The position numbers and the translations under genes were made by a program. A model generated the notes under the pieces. The model saw nothing but the letters and a program-made list of their open reading frames with translations, did no database searches and was not told where the DNA came from. Positions 1-8,691 of a stretch of 64,000 nucleotides of DNA are shown in pieces. This DNA comes from CAZAMB01 sp964501365. GTDB taxonomy: Bacteria; Planctomycetota; Phycisphaerae; UBA1845. The DNA is taken from assembly GCA_964501365.1 (NCBI GenBank), contig CAZCST010000014.1:310001-374000 (forward strand), in the 5' to 3' direction. Each line of letters starts with the position of its first letter. Position 1 is the stretch's first letter.

Positions 1-73
1 TCGCGGTCTTGACAAGGAACAGGGGCAGAACGCCGGGCGGGACGCCTGCGCAACCATACGAGTGGTAAATGCA

Positions 74-286
74 GGGCAGACTGGAGGCCTGCCCGATGGT
101 AGCCGGTGGCAAGCGCAACGACGCCACCGGGAATAGTTTGACCACCAACCATCGCGACCCTGGAAGGGTCGTCTGCTGTCGGCGGGTGTAGCCGACCCTT
201 ACAGGGTCGAACGGCATGATACGTCTGGTTTCCGTGGGCGGCGCTTCGCTGGCCCACGGCTACTGTAGATCAGCCCTTCGGGCTGA
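74..286. repeat. Array of six short palindromes (REP-like), copy 1
   Basis: This non-coding stretch is a run of hairpin-forming inverted repeats. Arms seen: GGGCAG/CTGCCC (74-79, 89-94); CCGGTGGC/GCCACCGG (103-110, 123-130); GACCC/GGGTC (about 156-170); CGACCCT/AGGGTCG (193-199, 203-209); CCGTGGGC/GCCCACGG (232-239, 252-259); CAGCCC/GGGCTG (272-277, 281-286). The last three recur in the same order at 37445-37546 with different loops. No gene was recognised in bases 1-399. The layout fits REP/BIME-type dispersed elements, but no associated transposase is present here. Confidence 0.7.
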
Positions 287-399
287 AGGCCCGCTATCAT
301 CCAAGGCCAGCCTATCTTGCGCGCGGTCATTTGACCAACGCTTCCAACAATTCGGGTCAGTGGCAGTACTTCCTTGATGTACATGCCCCTTTGCCGCGC

Positions 400-2184
400 T
401 CATTTTGGCAGCGGCTTCAGCGCCAGGAACAGTTCGTCGAGCTGCTTTTGCGCAACCGTGCTCGGGGCGCCGGTCAGCGGGCAGGTGGCACGCTGAGTCT
501 TCGGATACGCGATCACGTCGCGCAGGCTCTGCGAATTCGTGAGCAGCATGGCCCAGCGGTCCAGGCCGAAGGCGATGCCTCCGTGCGGCGGGGCACCGAA
601 TCGCAATGCGTCGAGCAGAAATTCGAACTTTTCCTTCGCCTCTTCGGGCGAAATACCCAGCAGGGAGAAGATCTTCTTCTGCACGTCGGAGCGGTGAATA
701 CGGATGCTGCCGCCGGCCATCTCCGTACCATTGAGCACCAGATCGTAGGCCTTGTCGCGGACCTTGCCGGGGTCCGTTTCCAGCATCGGAATGTCCTCGT
801 CGAGCGGAGCGGTGAAGGGGTGGTGCGTGCTGTCCCAACGTTTCTCATCCTCGTTCCAGACGAGCAATGGGAAGTCGATCACCCAGAGCAGGTTCCACTT
901 GTCCTTGGGGATGATGTCCAGAATCACGCCAAGGCGGCCGCGGATGTGGTTGAGGTATTTGCACACGTCGGCGTACGTTCCCGGCATGAAGAAAATCGTG
1001 TCGCCGACCTTTGCACCGATCTTGGCACAGAGCTTGGCCGCGATAGGCTGGATGAACTTGGCGATGCCAGTTTGGAACTCGATCCCGTTCGCTCCTTGTG
1101 CGACCTTGGCGATGGGCAGTCCTGCGCCGCCAATGCCCTTGATTTCTTCGGTAAGTCCATCGGTGATCTTGCGCGTGAGCTTCTCGCCGCCCGAGGCCAC
1201 GATGCACTTCACCACGCCACCCTTGTCGATCGCTTCGCGGAAGACATTGAAGTCCACTTCGCGGGCCAAGTCGGTGATGTCCTGAAGCTCCAAACCGAAC
1301 CGCGTGTCAGGCCGGTCGATGCCGAAGCGCTCCATGGCCTCATGCTCAGTCATGCGCGGTAGCGGAAGCGGAATGTCGATGTTCAGAGCTTCCTTGAAAA
1401 TGCGCTTCACGCACCCCTCGACCATGCCCATCACGTCTTCGCGTTGGACGAAAGCCATCTCCATGTCGAGCTGCGTGAACTCCGGCTGACGGTCGGCGCG
1501 CAGGTCCTCATCGCGGAAGCAGCGAACGATTTGGGCGTAGCGATCGAAGCCGGCGATCATGAATAGCTGTTTGAAGAGCTGCGGCGATTGCGGCAGGGCA
1601 TAAAAACTCCCTGCCCTCACGCGGGACGGTACGAGATAGTCACGAGCGCCTTCCGGGGTGGACTTGGTGAGGAACGGTGTCTCAATTTCAAGAAATCCGT
1701 TGTCGTTGAAAAACTCGCGGATGGCGCGGGCGATCTTGTGTCGAGTGCGGAAAATGTACTGCATTTCTGGCCGCCGGAGGTGCAGAAAGCGGTAGCGCAG
1801 GGCCAGTTCCTCGCCGGCCTCGAAGTCCTCGTTCACCTGAAATGGCAGCGGGTCGCATTTGCTAAGCAGATCGACCTCGGTGACTTCGACCTCAACTTCA
1901 CCGGTGGGGATTTTCGGGTTCACCCATTCGCCGCGGCTGAGCACCTCGCCGGTGATCGCAATCACGTATTCATTGTGCAGGTGTCGGGCGACTTCGTGGG
2001 CCTGCACGTGCTGGGCAGTGAACCGCAGCTGCGTGATTCCGGTATGGTCGCGCAGGTCGATAAAGGTCATGCCGCCGTGGTCGCGGGACGAGTTTACCCA
2101 GCCTGCGAGAGTTACTTTCTTGCCAACGTCGGCCTTACGCAGTTCGCCGCATCGATGGGTACGATTGTTGTAGGCTACAGACAC
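400..2184 (-). CDS. aspS: Aspartyl-tRNA synthetase, probably nondiscriminating type
   Basis: Cytoplasmic class II synthetase that charges tRNA-Asp. The 594-residue length matches bacterial AspRS. An OB-fold anticodon-binding domain (about 1-110) is followed by class II motif 1 (about 150-172, FLEIETPFLTKSTPEGARDY), motif 2 (about 223-240, FRDEDLRADRQPEF), a GAD-type insertion (about 300-420) and motif 3 (about 536-546, GIAFGLDRW). The start is GTG at 2184, preceded by an AGGAG ribosome site about 7 bases upstream. His36 in the RDHGG loop and Gly85 in SRGEW resemble AspRS enzymes that also charge tRNA-Asn, so this one may feed the GatCAB amidotransferase route. That specificity is inferred. 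Confidence 0.97.
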   Translation of the reverse strand: MSVAYNNRTHRCGELRKADVGKKVTLAGWVNSSRDHGGMTFIDLRDHTGITQLRFTAQHVQAHEVARHLHNEYVIAITGEVLSRGEWVNPKIPTGEVEVEVTEVDLLSKCDPLPFQVNEDFEAGEELALRYRFLHLRRPEMQYIFRTRHKIARAIREFFNDNGFLEIETPFLTKSTPEGARDYLVPSRVRAGSFYALPQSPQLFKQLFMIAGFDRYAQIVRCFRDEDLRADRQPEFTQLDMEMAFVQREDVMGMVEGCVKRIFKEALNIDIPLPLPRMTEHEAMERFGIDRPDTRFGLELQDITDLAREVDFNVFREAIDKGGVVKCIVASGGEKLTRKITDGLTEEIKGIGGAGLPIAKVAQGANGIEFQTGIAKFIQPIAAKLCAKIGAKVGDTIFFMPGTYADVCKYLNHIRGRLGVILDIIPKDKWNLLWVIDFPLLVWNEDEKRWDSTHHPFTAPLDEDIPMLETDPGKVRDKAYDLVLNGTEMAGGSIRIHRSDVQKKIFSLLGISPEEAKEKFEFLLDALRFGAPPHGGIAFGLDRWAMLLTNSQSLRDVIAYPKTQRATCPLTGAPSTVAQKQLDELFLALKPLPK

Positions 2185-2367
2185 AAATTACTCCTGTTTC
2201 TATGACGGTATCTCGAATTGTGCAGGTTTTAGAGGTTTGCTACCCGGAAATCAAATGACCGCATAATCCGCGTGACACTTCGCCATGCCCTGAGCATTGA
2301 TTTGTCTTGGGCCTGTTTGGGCCGTTCAACCGCGCACGATAAACTATCGGTTATGGAGTGACACTCG

Positions 2368-3243
2368 ATGACCAGAGCAGGGCGGACAGCCCAAAAGGTT
2401 CGATGGTTGTTGCTTGGGCTGGGAATCGCATTTGAGCTCCTTGCCATTGGATTTGTAATGGCTCCACTATTCAAACTCAGCGTATTTTCCTACAAACCGG
2501 CCGGCCTACTGGGTACACCTTTCATCATCGTCGATGTTGATGAAACCGGGTATCTCGTCCATACAATCGCAGTCATTGGACTCGTAATCCTCGCCCAATG
2601 GTACTTTCTTCGTCCGTCGCGACTCCTACCCATTCGTTTGACGGCCCGCGGCCGACCGCTGAAGGCATCGGTCGTCGTCGCTTCTGCAATGGCCATGTTG
2701 CTTACCCTTGGCGCGGTTACTTTGGTTCTTGAATTATTCGGAGTCTGGGTACCCATCATGTTTCCAAAAGACTCCGGGCAGACTCAACCAATGACGGCTC
2801 AGCTACTCGCAGTCTTTCTGGCCATCATCGTTATTTGGGGTCTGTGGATGTTCCTGTTTCACAGGTATTGGCGAGATGGCGATCATTACACGCAGCTTGG
2901 TCGAATGGTTCGGGCGCTTGTGGCGGGAAGTGTGCTTGAAGCGATAGTCGCGGCTCCTGCGCAGGCATACGCGTCGCGCCAATCTGATTGCCACTGTGAG
3001 CGCGGGAGTTACACGACGTTGGTTTGCAGTGGAGCGGTACTGTTTTGGGCGTTTGGACCCGGCATCGTCCTGCTTTTCCTCCGCGAAAACTATCGCAGGG
3101 CGCGATTGTTCCCCCGTTGCCATGGCTGCGGATACGATTTACGAGGTAGCGTGGATCGCTGCCCGGAATGTGGGAGGCAAGTGCTCGTAGGCGAAAAGCC
3201 CGGGACCATACCAGACGAAGAAAATGCCAAAACAAGCGTTTGA
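2368..3243 (+). CDS. Membrane protein with C-terminal CGYDLRG zinc ribbon
   Basis: A 291-residue polytopic membrane protein of unknown function. Hydrophobic segments lie near residues 12-36, 60-80, 105-130, 145-165 and 215-240. After the last segment comes a cytoplasmic-looking zinc ribbon with the spacing CxxCGYDLRGxxxxCPxCG (CHGCGYDLRG then CPECGR), a motif typical of Planctomycetota. The ATG at 2368 has GGAG upstream. The 3' end overlaps the next gene by 20 bases, so the two are probably co-transcribed. The role is unknown; two other proteins in this window carry the same ribbon. Confidence 0.8.
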   Translation: MTRAGRTAQKVRWLLLGLGIAFELLAIGFVMAPLFKLSVFSYKPAGLLGTPFIIVDVDETGYLVHTIAVIGLVILAQWYFLRPSRLLPIRLTARGRPLKASVVVASAMAMLLTLGAVTLVLELFGVWVPIMFPKDSGQTQPMTAQLLAVFLAIIVIWGLWMFLFHRYWRDGDHYTQLGRMVRALVAGSVLEAIVAAPAQAYASRQSDCHCERGSYTTLVCSGAVLFWAFGPGIVLLFLRENYRRARLFPRCHGCGYDLRGSVDRCPECGRQVLVGEKPGTIPDEENAKTSV

Positions 3244-3910
3244 TTGCGTTTTGATCGACTTTTACGGCACCATCGCGGCCGGAGACCGGGAGGCGGTGGA
3301 GACCACTTGTAGCACTATCGTTACGGCCTGCCGGTTGTCTATATCTGCGGCGGAGTTCGCAATCCGCTGGGGAGAGCGGTACTTCCGTACGGTCGGCGAG
3401 AGCAATCATGACTCTTTTCGGACCCTGTACGAATGCGAAATGGCGAGCCTGGCTGAAATGTTTGCGGAACTGAAAGTGAAGGCCGATCCGACGCCATTTG
3501 TGGCCCAGCTCGAGGCCTATTGGCGAGACCCGCCAATCCATGCCGACGCGGTGGAGTTATTGGACGAACTAAAGGTTCCCATATGCGTGGTATCTAATGC
3601 TGATTCCGAACCGTTGCAGGCCGCTATTGAAAAACACGGACTGCGGTTTGACGCGGTGATCTCGTCGGAGGCAGTGAGGTCGTACAAGCCGGATGGCCAT
3701 ATTTTCCGGCACGCTTTGGATCGACTGGGAGTAGCACCATCGCGGGCGATTCACATTGGCGACTCGCTTCACAGCGATGTTTCCGGTGCGCAGCAGGCAG
3801 GGATCACGGCCGCATGGATTTGCAGGGAGGATCGGATTCACGACATCGGCCGAGGAACCCCCTGCCACACGTGTTCGAATTTGATGCAACTGACGCAATT
3901 GTGGGCGTAA
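3224..3910 (+). CDS. HAD-superfamily hydrolase (subfamily I)
   Basis: A 228-residue haloacid-dehalogenase-like hydrolase, probably a phosphatase of unknown small-molecule substrate. Motif I is LIDFYGT near residue 12, so the usual second Asp of DxDGT is Tyr, as in haloacid-dehalogenase-type DxYGT proteins. Motif II is the Ser in VVSNADS, motif III the Lys in SYKPDG, and motif IV the HIGDSLHSD acidic cluster. The region between motifs I and II is a helical cap, placing it in the IA group. It overlaps the upstream zinc-ribbon membrane gene by 20 bases. With Tyr in place of the second Asp, dehalogenase or other non-phosphatase chemistry is possible. Confidence 0.88.
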   Translation: MPKQAFDCVLIDFYGTIAAGDREAVETTCSTIVTACRLSISAAEFAIRWGERYFRTVGESNHDSFRTLYECEMASLAEMFAELKVKADPTPFVAQLEAYWRDPPIHADAVELLDELKVPICVVSNADSEPLQAAIEKHGLRFDAVISSEAVRSYKPDGHIFRHALDRLGVAPSRAIHIGDSLHSDVSGAQQAGITAAWICREDRIHDIGRGTPCHTCSNLMQLTQLWA

Positions 3911-4043
3911 AAACTGATGATTTTGCCAGTAAATAACAGGAAACCTTTGACTGTTCGCGCTCAAATGTTTAGGCTTTAGCAGGGGGCAAACGCGCGTCGG
4001 TAATCCGAGAGGATTCACTCACCGGCGGGCAGGAGGATTTCAC

Positions 4044-5768
4044 ATGATTCGTCACACGAAATTCGGATGGCTCATGGCCGTAATGGCCGTTGCGTTCGTT
4101 ACAGCATCTCAAGACGCCAATGCTCAGCGGGGAGGCTCTAAAGGAGCTTCCGGAGGGCATTCCTCCTATCGTGGCGGTTCGGCCCCCAGCGCCGCGCGCA
4201 GCGCGCCGTCGAGTCCCAGGTCGTATTCGGCCGCACCTCGGATGTCATCACCGAGCCGGGGATTCGCGTCGTCCAGCGGCATGCGAAGCGCTCCGTCGTA
4301 TTCAAAGCCCTATTCGTCGTCGCCTCGAATAAGTGCGCCGTCAAGAAATGCACCGGTTTCCCAGCCCCCGTCCTCGATGCGGTATGCACAGGCGCCGAGT
4401 TCATCTTCGACGACGCGTCAATCGCCGAGCATGTCGTCGAGAATGCCGGCCCCGCGCTCCGTGCCGGCTGCACAACCCAGCACGTATAAGTCGGGACCTG
4501 CCTATGCACCTCGGCCCGATGCTCGGTCGCCTTCAACTTCTTCGCGAAGCGCTGCCGGGTCACCAACAATGTCACGAACGCCGCTCAACCGTGTCGATCC
4601 AAACACAGCTTCGCGGGTGACTCCGAGAAAGTCCGAACCGGCGAACAACTACCCCAGCACCAACACCCTGGGAAACCGCAATTGGCCGCAGTCGAATTAC
4701 AGAGGCGGGTACAACAACAATTACAATCGCTATCCCAACCAGCATGGTGCCGACCGTTGGCCCAATAACGGCCCATATTGGGGGCATAACCATGACCACT
4801 ACCCCGCCTATCGGTACCCCTACTACCATCGGTATCCGTATTACAATCGCTACGGGTGCTATCAGCCGTACTACACTCCGTGGTATGCGTATGGCTACCC
4901 CTACTTTGCGCCCACTTTTGGTTTTGGCATTGGCTTTGGTTACGGCTACGGCTATGGGAGCACCTACTGGGGCAGTTATTGGGGCACGCCTACCTATTAC
5001 GCTGAGCCGACCGTTGTTTACACAGAGCCCTCAACGGTCATCTATACCCAACCTGCACAAACGTATTATCCGGATTCCGGAACTGTATACATAGACCAGC
5101 AACAGGCCGCTCCACCCAGTGCTGATAGTGGGACGACGGGATATGTCGCACCGCAGCAGTATGCGGCCCCAAGTGCTCCGAGTGCACCGCCCCCCGCGGC
5201 TGCCCCCTCCACCGCTTCACAGCCTGCACAACAGCAAGCTCCCGCAAAAGAGCCGGACAAGCGCGTGTTGGCCGCTGTTGGGCAGGGAAATGAGCACTTT
5301 AGCTCCGGCCGCTTCGCGGAAGCGCGAAAATCGTATGGAGAAGCCGCAGCCATCGATCCGACAGATGGCGTGGCCAAGCTGTTGTACGGATTGGCGGGCT
5401 TTGCTGAAGGCGATTTTGCTTCTGCCTCAACATCCGTTCGTCAAGCCTTGGATGCAACGCCAGATTTGATCTGGTATCCGTTTAATGTCAAAGCTCTCTA
5501 TAGGAACGATGCCAAATTCCAGGAGCATGTGGATGCCCTTGCACGACAAGCCAACCTTGAGCCTGGCAACACCGAGTACCAGTTCTTGTTGGGATATATG
5601 TGGTATGCCAGCGGCGATGCGGCGAATGCCAAAACGATCTTCGCGGGACTGGCGTTAAATCATGCATCGGATGAACTTTTCATGGCGCTTCGGGATGCCT
5701 CGTCACAAGCGTTGGAATCACTGTCCAAGCAACCGGCATCATCGGCGACGACGCAGCCGAAACCGTGA
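4044..5768 (+). CDS. Exported low-complexity protein with C-terminal TPR-like domain
   Basis: A 574-residue exported protein. Residues 1-28 form a signal peptide with probable cleavage after DANA. A Ser/Pro/Arg/Ala-rich region follows (about 30-200), then an Asn/Tyr/Pro-rich stretch with a glycine-tyrosine block (about 210-340, GFGYGYGYG), a Pro/Ala/Gln linker, and about 160 C-terminal residues with TPR-like helices (FSSGRFAEARKSYGEAAAID and later repeats). Start ATG 4044 has a strong AGGAGG. The aromatic region suggests a disordered, possibly self-associating envelope or surface protein, with the helical end acting as a binding module. Function unknown; a terminator hairpin follows. Confidence 0.78.
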   Translation: MIRHTKFGWLMAVMAVAFVTASQDANAQRGGSKGASGGHSSYRGGSAPSAARSAPSSPRSYSAAPRMSSPSRGFASSSGMRSAPSYSKPYSSSPRISAPSRNAPVSQPPSSMRYAQAPSSSSTTRQSPSMSSRMPAPRSVPAAQPSTYKSGPAYAPRPDARSPSTSSRSAAGSPTMSRTPLNRVDPNTASRVTPRKSEPANNYPSTNTLGNRNWPQSNYRGGYNNNYNRYPNQHGADRWPNNGPYWGHNHDHYPAYRYPYYHRYPYYNRYGCYQPYYTPWYAYGYPYFAPTFGFGIGFGYGYGYGSTYWGSYWGTPTYYAEPTVVYTEPSTVIYTQPAQTYYPDSGTVYIDQQQAAPPSADSGTTGYVAPQQYAAPSAPSAPPPAAAPSTASQPAQQQAPAKEPDKRVLAAVGQGNEHFSSGRFAEARKSYGEAAAIDPTDGVAKLLYGLAGFAEGDFASASTSVRQALDATPDLIWYPFNVKALYRNDAKFQEHVDALARQANLEPGNTEYQFLLGYMWYASGDAANAKTIFAGLALNHASDELFMALRDASSQALESLSKQPASSATTQPKP

Positions 5769-5805
5769 GCGATCGGAAAACAGATATCTCAAATCCATCC
5801 ATGCG

Positions 5806-5838
5806 ACGCCCGGCAGTCGAGCCGGGCGTTAGACTTTT
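5806..5838 (+). terminator. Rho-independent terminator after the exported TPR protein
   Basis: Nine-base arms ACGCCCGGC (5806-5814) and GCCGGGCGT (5821-5829) enclose a six-base loop and are followed by TAGACTTTTG. It lies 38 bases after the stop at 5768 and overlaps the stop codon of the convergent MATE gene, so it may limit read-through from both sides. Confidence 0.7.
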
Positions 5839-7241
5839 GTATGCACCCAGCGACCACGGTGATAGCGAATAACCGCACCAACGGCGCGCCAAATCATGTC
5901 GCCAAACATACCGATCCAGGCGCCCATCAGCCCGCCCTGAAGAACAATTCCAAATAGGTAGCCGAGCGGCACACGCACGCAAAACGCACCCATCAGGGAA
6001 ATCAGCAGCGGGTATCGGGTGTCGCCGGCACCACGAAGACCGGCGATATAAATGATTGACGTGGCCAGCAACGGCTGAAGGAGGGCGAGAAATCGAAATG
6101 GCCGGATGCCCACATGCTGAACGAGTGAATCGGTGCTCATTAGCCCGTAAATCTGCGGTGCAAACAGGCAGTAGCCGAGCCCCAGCAGTGCGGCCAATGT
6201 GCCGCATTGGAGCACGCCTTCGTTGCCTGCGCGGATGGCGCGGCGAACATCGCCCGCGCCCAACGCCTGTCCGATCATGGTGGCGACCGCCGCGCCCCAC
6301 GCGACGGCCGGCAGATACGTAAAAGCCTCGAAACGCACGCCGATGATATGTGCGGCGAGGTACGCTTCGCCAAGTGGGTTGGCGGCCAGACGGCTGATGA
6401 TCAAAAGGAAAATAAACTGGCCGGTCCACATGACTGCGCCGTCAGCTGCCGCCGGAAGTCCGATGCGCATGATGCGAGCAGCCCTCGACAGATTGATCGC
6501 CATTTCGGACAAACGCAGTTTCAGGCCGGATCGCCCACGAATGAGTATCGTGCCGATCAGGAGAACTCCCACGAACTGCGCGATCAACGTACCGGTGGCG
6601 ATTCCATTGACGCCAAGTTTGGGCGCAGGCCACAGACCGTACATCAGCACTACGGAAAAGAAGGCATTCACCACATTCATGGTGGCGAAGACCAGCAACG
6701 GGATTTTCATCCTGCCGATCCCGCGAAAGGCGGAGCTGGCGACGAGCGTGATGCTGACAAACAGGTGTCCGGTCGCATCGATGCGCAGAAATGCGACCGT
6801 AATGTGATACGCCTCCCCCACCATGTTGAATGCCCTGGCAAACCAGGGAGCGGCGAGAAAATTCCCCACTGCGACCAGGCAGCCAAAGATGGCGGCAAGC
6901 GTAATGGCCTGGTTGGCAAAGTGGTTCGCCTCGGCGTGATTGCCGCTGCCCTGTGCTCTCGAAACGAGCGCACCCGTTCCGATTCCAACCAGCATGACGA
7001 GCATCGAGACCAGCCAGGTGACGTAGGCGGCCACGCCGACGGCGGAGGTGGCGGTCGGACTGATTCTGCCGGCGAGGAAGACGTCGACGAGCCCGACGAG
7101 CGTGTTGAGGATCTGCTCGGTAAGCACCGGGAGTGCAAGGTAGAGCAGCGTGCGCCGCAGGGGGCCCGTCAGCAAGGCGGGGTTGTGAGAGGTTGCCGGT
7201 TGCAAGGAACTGGAGAGTAGCAGTTGGTTTGCGGGAGTCAA
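5829..7241 (-). CDS. MATE-family multidrug/toxin efflux transporter
   Basis: A 470-residue inner-membrane antiporter of the MATE (NorM/DinF-like) family, which exports cationic drugs or metabolites using a Na+ or H+ gradient. The sequence is built of about twelve hydrophobic helices in two homologous halves; the N-terminal LPVLTEQILNTLVGLVDVF segment and VGIGTGALVSRAQGSG are characteristic, and the second half repeats the pattern with PAVAWGAAVATMIGQALGAG. The longest frame begins at a TTG (7241) with only a weak AGG before it, so the first 10-25 residues are uncertain. It stands alone on this strand, convergent with the preceding TPR gene. Substrate cannot be told from sequence. Confidence 0.93.
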   Translation of the reverse strand: MTPANQLLLSSSLQPATSHNPALLTGPLRRTLLYLALPVLTEQILNTLVGLVDVFLAGRISPTATSAVGVAAYVTWLVSMLVMLVGIGTGALVSRAQGSGNHAEANHFANQAITLAAIFGCLVAVGNFLAAPWFARAFNMVGEAYHITVAFLRIDATGHLFVSITLVASSAFRGIGRMKIPLLVFATMNVVNAFFSVVLMYGLWPAPKLGVNGIATGTLIAQFVGVLLIGTILIRGRSGLKLRLSEMAINLSRAARIMRIGLPAAADGAVMWTGQFIFLLIISRLAANPLGEAYLAAHIIGVRFEAFTYLPAVAWGAAVATMIGQALGAGDVRRAIRAGNEGVLQCGTLAALLGLGYCLFAPQIYGLMSTDSLVQHVGIRPFRFLALLQPLLATSIIYIAGLRGAGDTRYPLLISLMGAFCVRVPLGYLFGIVLQGGLMGAWIGMFGDMIWRAVGAVIRYHRGRWVHTKV

Positions 7242-7411
7242 AGCCTAAATGATCGGTCCGTCGAACGATGCTGCGGCATAGACGCGGGCCACATGAGGGG
7301 TATACTTAAGAATACCCCGAAGATTTGATCTGTATTGTGTTCTGAGTTTCCACGGGGTCGCGCGAACTGGTGTTCGCGGCTTGTTTTGGATCTTCATAGG
7401 TACAATGACGA

Positions 7412-8563
7412 ATGTCGATTTCCACATCACCGCCTCCGATAGCCGCCGACCCCGCAAGTAAGGGCGGCACCATATTCATGATCGTCCTGCGAGTGTTTTT
7501 CGTATTGGCGTTGATCGCCGTGGGCTGGAGCTTCACGGCCGATGCACCAAGCCTTGCGAAAACGGGAACCTCGTTTCCGGTGTCGGCGGATCTCGTGATG
7601 ATCGGATGCGTCGGGGCAGCCTTTATTGTGATCGCCTTGGATATTTTTGTCCCACGCAAGTCGCTGGCCACAATTTCCGGGTTGTTTTTCGGCCTGATCG
7701 TTGGCATGGTCATCGCCTATGGATTGTCCCTCATCGTGGATCTGCTGGCCTCAAACAATACGCCGGGCCCCCCTTCGCCCGTCATTCCGACGATCAAACT
7801 GGGGCTTGGAGTAGTCTGCTGTTACATGGCCGTCAGTTTTATTTTACAGACCAAAGATGATGTGCGGTTCGTGATCCCCTACGTTGAATTCGCCAAGGAA
7901 ATGAAAGGGGCCAAGCCGTTCGTACTCGATACGTCGGTCATTATCGACGGACGCATCGCGGATATCTCAAATACGAAGATCATCACTTCGGAATTGATAG
8001 TTCCGCGATTTGTCCTTCAGGAGCTTCAGACCATCGCCGACAGCAGCGACAAGCTCAAGCGCGTGCGCGGGCGGCGCGGGCTGGACATGCTTAACAAGCT
8101 ACAGAGCAACGAACACATCGAAATTCGCATGTTGGATGTGGTTCCGGAGCGCAGCGCCGAGAACGCCGGCGTCGACGAAATGCTCGTCGATCTGGCCGTA
8201 CAGCTTAGCGGCAAGATCGTCACGAATGACTACAACCTCAATAAGATCGCTCAGCTTCGCGGTGTGCCGGTTATCAACATCAACGACCTGGCCAACGCCC
8301 TCAAGCCAGTGGTGCTCCCCGGCGAAACCATGTCGGTCAAGGTGGTCAAGCCCGGGGAGGAAGCGGGACAGGGCGTGGGTTATCTCGAAGACGGCACGAT
8401 GGTGGTGGCCGAAGGGGCCCGCGACCGCCTTGGCGAAATGGTGGAACTCACCGTAACCAGTGTTCTGCAAACTTCCGCAGGCCGCATGATTTTTGGCCGC
8501 ATGGATGGCGTCGCATCCCCCGCCGGTCGCCGTTTTCGCCCGCCGGATAAAGCTACAACCTGA
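7412..8563 (+). CDS. YacL-type membrane PIN/TRAM domain protein
   Basis: A 383-residue protein with four N-terminal membrane helices (within residues 20-150), then a PIN nuclease-fold domain (about 165-290) beginning FVLDTSVIIDGR, with further acidic residues in GVDEMLVDLA and VTNDYNLN, and a C-terminal TRAM domain (about 300-370, PGETMSVKVVKPG onward) predicted to bind RNA. This is the Bacillus YacL arrangement. As in Firmicutes, where yacL sits by ispD, the next gene here is ispD. The PIN domain keeps its acidic residues, so RNase activity is plausible but unproven. Start ATG 7412 has only a weak upstream AGG. Confidence 0.92.
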   Translation: MSISTSPPPIAADPASKGGTIFMIVLRVFFVLALIAVGWSFTADAPSLAKTGTSFPVSADLVMIGCVGAAFIVIALDIFVPRKSLATISGLFFGLIVGMVIAYGLSLIVDLLASNNTPGPPSPVIPTIKLGLGVVCCYMAVSFILQTKDDVRFVIPYVEFAKEMKGAKPFVLDTSVIIDGRIADISNTKIITSELIVPRFVLQELQTIADSSDKLKRVRGRRGLDMLNKLQSNEHIEIRMLDVVPERSAENAGVDEMLVDLAVQLSGKIVTNDYNLNKIAQLRGVPVININDLANALKPVVLPGETMSVKVVKPGEEAGQGVGYLEDGTMVVAEGARDRLGEMVELTVTSVLQTSAGRMIFGRMDGVASPAGRRFRPPDKATT

Positions 8564-8691
8564 CCCGCAACCAGAAATCAGATTTTGTCTCCGAGACTCT
8601 GCGCCATTGCGAGAGGCTCGTTTTCCAACCCTGAGTCTACCTTTTTGCGTTGGCATACCTATATTATTCCTATTGAACCAAGGAGATTAGC

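Noticed and set aside
331..1362. Long plus-strand open frame opposite aspS
   Set aside because: Antisense to a clear AspRS gene; no domain, composition mirrors codon use on the other strand.
6207..7220. Plus-strand frame opposite the MATE gene
   Set aside because: Antisense shadow; translation is His/Arg/Asp-rich with no domain.
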